This document shows positions 7,736 through 9,509 of a stretch of DNA of 9,509 bases, piece by piece. This DNA is from an uncultured Eubacteriales bacterium (GTDB lineage Bacteria; Bacillota; Clostridia; Oscillospirales; Ruminococcaceae). A program made the translations under genes and the position numbers. Below the pieces are notes generated by a model. That model made no database searches, had not been told where the DNA came from, and saw nothing but the letters and a program-made list of their open reading frames with translations. Location: positions 1-9,509 of the forward strand of contig ONLC01000076.1 in NCBI GenBank assembly GCA_900318545.1. The letters are read 5' to 3'. Position 1 is the first letter of the stretch; every line of letters begins with the position of its first letter.

Positions 7736-7748
7736 AGGAGAGGATAGT

Positions 7749-7943
7749 ATGAAAGAAAGGCTCGCTAAGCTTATAGATGTTAAATCTATAGTAACACTGA
7801 TGATAACACTCGTGTTCTGTATCTCGGCCGTCCTCGGGCGGACAGACAAGGACGACCTTATGACCGTGTTCACTGTTATAATCTCGTTCTATTTCGGAAC
7901 ACAGACAGCTAAAAAGAAAGGAGACAACAACACCGATGAGTAA
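7749..7943 (+). CDS. Holin-like small membrane protein, 64 aa
   Basis: Two short hydrophobic segments (residues about 13-30, SIVTLMITLVFCISAVLG, and about 37-51, LMTVFTVIISFYFGTQ) are separated by a charged turn (RTDKDD). The C-terminus is hydrophilic and charged (TAKKKGDNNTDE). This fits a two-membrane-segment holin that makes holes in the cytoplasmic membrane so the muramidase can leave. The pattern DVKSIVTLM...FMTVFT..I.FYFGTQ is one I associate with phage lysis modules of Clostridia. AAAGGAG (7734-7740) overlaps the upstream stop codon and lies 8 nt before the ATG. Its last 8 bases overlap the start of the lysin (ATGAGTAA), so the two are translationally coupled. Holin function is inferred from topology and position. 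Confidence 0.85.
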   Translation: MKERLAKLIDVKSIVTLMITLVFCISAVLGRTDKDDLMTVFTVIISFYFGTQTAKKKGDNNTDE

Positions 7944-8814
7944 AACTATGGGCATCGACGTTTCACACTGGCAGGGAAGCGTTGATCTGAAAAAAGCAAA
8001 AGCCGCAGGCGTTAGATTTGTAATGCTCAACGCAGGCTACGGCAGATTTGACAGCCAGAAAGACGAAAGATTTGAAGAGAACTACAAGAAAGCAGTTTCG
8101 GCAGGACTTGGAGTCGGAGCTTACTGGTATTCGTATGCCCTTAACGAGGCTCAGGCTCTCGAAGAAGCAAAAACCTTCTGCAGGGCTATCAAGGGCAAAA
8201 GGTTTGACTACCCTGTTGCCTTCGACATTGAGGACAGAACGCAGTCCTCACTCTCTGCCGACATGATCGGAAATATCATCACGAAGTTCTGCTCCTATAT
8301 GGAACAGCAAGGCTATTATGTATCGCTGTACAGCTATGTATCATTCTTAGAGAACAAGGTACCTGCTTCCGTCAGGTCGAAGTACGATATCTGGGTCGCA
8401 AACTTTGACGTGCAGAAGCCCTCATATAACGGCACTTACGGAATGTGGCAGTACACCTCTTCGGGCTCGGTCAGCGGTGTCACGGGCAAGTGCGACTGCG
8501 ACTACGCCTACAAGGACTACCCTGCCCTTATAAAGTCAGCAGGACTGAACGGATATCCGAAGTCATCTCCTGCGAAGACACTCGACAGCAAGGGAATGAA
8601 AAAGGGCGACCGTAACCTCGGGGTATATGAGCTTAAATCCATGCTCTCGCTGGCTGAGGCAAAGAAGCTTATCGGCACGCACATCACTGTTGACGAGGGC
8701 TTCGGAGAGGGCACCGAGAAGGTTGTGAACGGTCTGCTCTCGAAGTGGGGCTATAAGCAAAACGGCATCGCAGGAGAAGGCTTTGTGAAGAAGCTTACGG
8801 CTATGCTGAAATAA
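7936..8814 (+). CDS. GH25-family muramidase (phage-type endolysin), 292 aa
   Basis: Cleaves the MurNAc-GlcNAc bond of peptidoglycan. The glycosyl hydrolase 25 domain covers residues about 5-200. It opens with GIDVSHWQG (Asp8) and has GAYWYSYA at 61-68, the acidic DIED at 97-100 that carries the expected catalytic residues, MWQYTSSG at 170-177, and the closing CDCDYAY. Residues about 219-291 (KKGDRNLGVYELKSML, VDEGFGEGTEKVV, GIAGEGFVKKLTAML) look like a diverged peptidoglycan-binding type 1 domain. There is no signal peptide, so export should depend on the holin-like protein just upstream. AAAGGAG at 7917-7923 lies 12 nt before the ATG; the in-frame ATG at 7948 would be too far from it. There is no clear hairpin terminator after the stop, only a seven-T run, so some read-through into the next gene is possible. 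Confidence 0.95.
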   Translation: MSKTMGIDVSHWQGSVDLKKAKAAGVRFVMLNAGYGRFDSQKDERFEENYKKAVSAGLGVGAYWYSYALNEAQALEEAKTFCRAIKGKRFDYPVAFDIEDRTQSSLSADMIGNIITKFCSYMEQQGYYVSLYSYVSFLENKVPASVRSKYDIWVANFDVQKPSYNGTYGMWQYTSSGSVSGVTGKCDCDYAYKDYPALIKSAGLNGYPKSSPAKTLDSKGMKKGDRNLGVYELKSMLSLAEAKKLIGTHITVDEGFGEGTEKVVNGLLSKWGYKQNGIAGEGFVKKLTAMLK

Positions 8815-8853
8815 TTTTTTTACTGTCCAAAAATTTTCCCCACAAAAATAAAC

Positions 8854-8895
8854 ATCTGTGCTATACTGTATACATTGAAACAGTAAAACACAGAT
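8854..8895 (+). promoter_or_regulatory. Extended -10 promoter inside a 42-bp dyad, upstream of the 91-aa gene
   Basis: TATACT (8862-8867) preceded by TGC makes an extended -10; the -35 position (8839-8844) is poor. The -10 lies in the left half of a dyad centred at 8874.5. The outer arms are ATCTGTG (8854-8860) and CACAGAT (8889-8895), and the inner arms TACTGT (8864-8869) and ACAGTA (8880-8885). Transcription would start near the centre, so the full dyad cannot fold in the RNA and is more likely an operator at DNA level. Confidence 0.65.
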
Positions 8896-8912
8896 ATGGG
8901 GAGGAAAAAGAC

Positions 8913-9188
8913 ATGATAGCAATACCTGTAATGCTTCTGAGCATAAACTCAAATGACGGAGAGAACTGGTGGCTGAAGGCTGTTATAAGGGCGGCAATGA
9001 TGTTCGGGCTTTTACTGCTGGCGAAGATAGATGCAGCGGCAGTACTGCTCGGAACGATGATGGTCTGTTCTGCGGTAATATCCTTAAAGCTATATATCAA
9101 AAGCGAGGCCAAGCAAAAGCGTCTTGCACAACAACTCACGAAAGCGGCGTCTGCTCCGAAAGAGAGCGGACGCCAATTTTTTAGGTAA
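8913..9188 (+). CDS. Small membrane protein of unknown function, 91 aa
   Basis: I do not recognise the family. A very strong ribosome binding site, GGGGAGG (8898-8904), lies 8 nt before the ATG. The protein has a short hydrophobic start (residues 1-11), two probable membrane helices (about 21-37, LKAVIRAAMMFGLLLLA, and 41-61, AAAVLLGTMMVCSAVISLKLY), and a basic cytoplasmic-like tail (62-91, with many Lys, Arg and Gln). It has its own promoter with an overlapping dyad, so it can be expressed apart from the lysis operon 98 bp upstream. A terminator hairpin and its T-run lie inside the last codons, before the TAA at 9186-9188. It could be an accessory or antiholin-like lysis protein because of its position, but no sequence motif supports that. 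A shifted frame over the same bases (8969-9184) lacks a comparable start site and membrane pattern. Confidence 0.75.
   Translation: MIAIPVMLLSINSNDGENWWLKAVIRAAMMFGLLLLAKIDAAAVLLGTMMVCSAVISLKLYIKSEAKQKRLAQQLTKAASAPKESGRQFFR
9146..9182 (+). terminator. Intrinsic terminator located within the 91-aa reading frame
   Basis: Arms GGCGTCTGCTC (9146-9156) and GAGCGGACGCC (9164-9174) form an 11-bp stem with one T-G wobble and a 7-nt loop. AA and six T follow (9177-9182). The other strand has no T-run, so it acts only on plus-strand transcripts. Release 7-9 nt past the stem (9181-9183) would fall before the stop codon at 9186-9188. Confidence 0.9.
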
Positions 9189-9218
9189 TAGATAATAGGG
9201 AATAGGGAATAGGTAAGG
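9184..9218 (+). repeat. Heptanucleotide tandem repeat (consensus GGGAATA)
   Basis: Consecutive 7-bp units GGTAATA, GATAATA, GGGAATA, GGGAATA and a partial GGTAAGG directly follow the terminator T-run. The first unit supplies the stop codon of the 91-aa gene. The units differ at one or two positions, so the tract is partly decayed. Confidence 0.8.
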
Positions 9219-9219
9219 T

Positions 9220-9251
9220 ATCGCCTACGGCGATGTATGCCCATTCGGGCA
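9220..9251 (+). repeat. Two adjacent perfect mini-hairpins in the right intergenic region
   Basis: ATCGCC-TAC-GGCGAT (9220-9234) and TGCCC-ATTC-GGGCA (9238-9251) stand 3 nt apart. Neither is followed by a T-run. They are part of a 320-bp gene-free, hairpin-rich stretch (9189-9509) that looks like a cluster of intergenic palindromic repeats. Confidence 0.6.
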
Positions 9252-9272
9252 CAAAGCTGCGTTTAAGAGCCT

Positions 9273-9316
9273 GCCAAGAGATTAAGAAAAGAGTTCGCCA
9301 AGCCGGACGATAGCGG
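9273..9316 (+). repeat. Direct repeat C, copy 1 (44 bp)
   Basis: Matches 9417-9460 at 39 of 44 positions, with the last 30 bp (9287-9316) identical, at an offset of 144 bp. Its core GCCAAGCCGGACGATAG resembles CGCAAAGCCGGATAG inside repeat B copy 1, so these modules are related. It abuts element B at 9316/9317. Confidence 0.95.
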
Positions 9317-9397
9317 GCAGGGAAAACCCTGCACCGCCTTCGCGACGTACATTTGCTTAAAATTTATCCTGCCTTGACCGCAAAGAAAAATAGTGCA
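9316..9397 (+). repeat. Dispersed repeat B, copy 2 (about 82 bp)
   Basis: Second copy of the element at 7270-7349, in the same orientation. The first 29 bp are identical, including the GCAGGG-AAAA-CCCTGC hairpin (9317-9332), and CCGCAAAG....ATAGTGCA recurs at 9378-9397. It lies between the two copies of repeat C, just as copy 1 lies between the copies of repeat A. Confidence 0.85.
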
Positions 9398-9416
9398 AGC
9401 TAAGTAATAATAGAAT

Positions 9417-9460
9417 GCCAAGGATTTAGAAAAAGAGTTCGCCAAGCCGGACGATAGCGG
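9417..9460 (+). repeat. Direct repeat C, copy 2 (44 bp)
   Basis: Second copy of the repeat at 9273-9316. Like repeat A copy 2, it is followed by C, whereas the first copy is followed by the G that starts element B. Confidence 0.95.
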
Positions 9461-9470
9461 CTTGCGGGTT

Positions 9471-9489
9471 TTTAGGGCAGAGCCCTAAA
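9471..9489 (+). repeat. Perfect 8-bp palindromic hairpin
   Basis: Arms TTTAGGGC and GCCCTAAA close a 3-nt AGA loop. No T-run follows on either strand, so it is unlikely to be an efficient terminator. I read it as one more palindromic unit of the intergenic repeat cluster, which runs off the right edge. Confidence 0.6.
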
Positions 9490-9509
9490 CAGAGCACGAG
9501 ACAGAGTCT

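Noticed and set aside
8815..8821. Seven-T run after the muramidase stop as a terminator
   Set aside because: No adequate stem directly precedes it; the nearest 6-bp stem (AGGCTT/AAGCTT) ends about 20 nt earlier.
7599..8952. Minus-strand frames across the lysis operon (e.g. 7586-7873, 7710-8030, 8563-8952)
   Set aside because: They are antisense to well-supported plus-strand genes with strong ribosome binding sites and recognisable domains.
8861..9244. Minus-strand frame of 127 codons opposite the 91-aa gene
   Set aside because: It begins in the heptamer and hairpin repeats, has no ribosome binding site, and covers the promoter and dyad of the plus-strand gene.
7218..9460. CRISPR array in the repeat clusters
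   Set aside because: There are only two copies of each repeat, with unequal and partly shared intervening DNA and no cas genes; the pattern is duplication around element B, not regular spacers.

Overview
The window looks like chromosomal DNA of an anaerobic, Gram-positive clostridial bacterium, probably Ruminococcus or a close relative in the Oscillospiraceae. The evidence is a fermentative one-chain pyruvate:ferredoxin oxidoreductase, a SpaA/Cna-B-type surface adhesin, strong AAAGGAG-like ribosome binding sites, sigma-A promoters of Gram-positive type and a moderate GC content. The genus is an inference from gene content and style, not from a database match.

Layout. Positions 1-2955 (minus strand) hold one large secreted surface protein that runs off the left edge. 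Its reading frame is broken near 1120 by what looks like a single missing base, so it reads as an N-terminal 618-residue piece and a 373-codon downstream piece. Positions 2956-3193 hold its leader of about 200 nt and a near-consensus promoter. Positions 3283-3318 are the terminator of the next gene. Positions 3341-6910 (minus) are nifJ, a complete pyruvate:ferredoxin (flavodoxin) oxidoreductase with its own promoter at 7023-7051 and a leader with two hairpins. From 7052 to 7498 there is no convincing gene, but there is a G-quadruplex motif and a nest of short repeats. Positions 7499-8814 (plus) form a compact phage-type lysis operon: a membrane/coiled-coil protein, a holin-like protein and a GH25 muramidase. 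Positions 8913-9188 encode a small membrane protein of unknown function behind a promoter that overlaps a long dyad, and its terminator lies inside its reading frame. Positions 9189-9509 are again repeat-rich and non-coding.

How it fits together. nifJ is a stand-alone housekeeping gene of central fermentation (pyruvate to acetyl-CoA, CO2 and reduced ferredoxin). The surface protein is a separate unit, likely for adhesion. The lysis operon has no head, tail, replication or integrase genes beside it here. It sits between two repeat clusters that share a small element (B) in the same orientation. At both sites B is bracketed by a direct repeat of the local flank (A-B-A' on the left, C-B-C' on the right). 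That repeat architecture, and the small membrane gene whose terminator precedes its stop codon, are the two most unusual things in the window.
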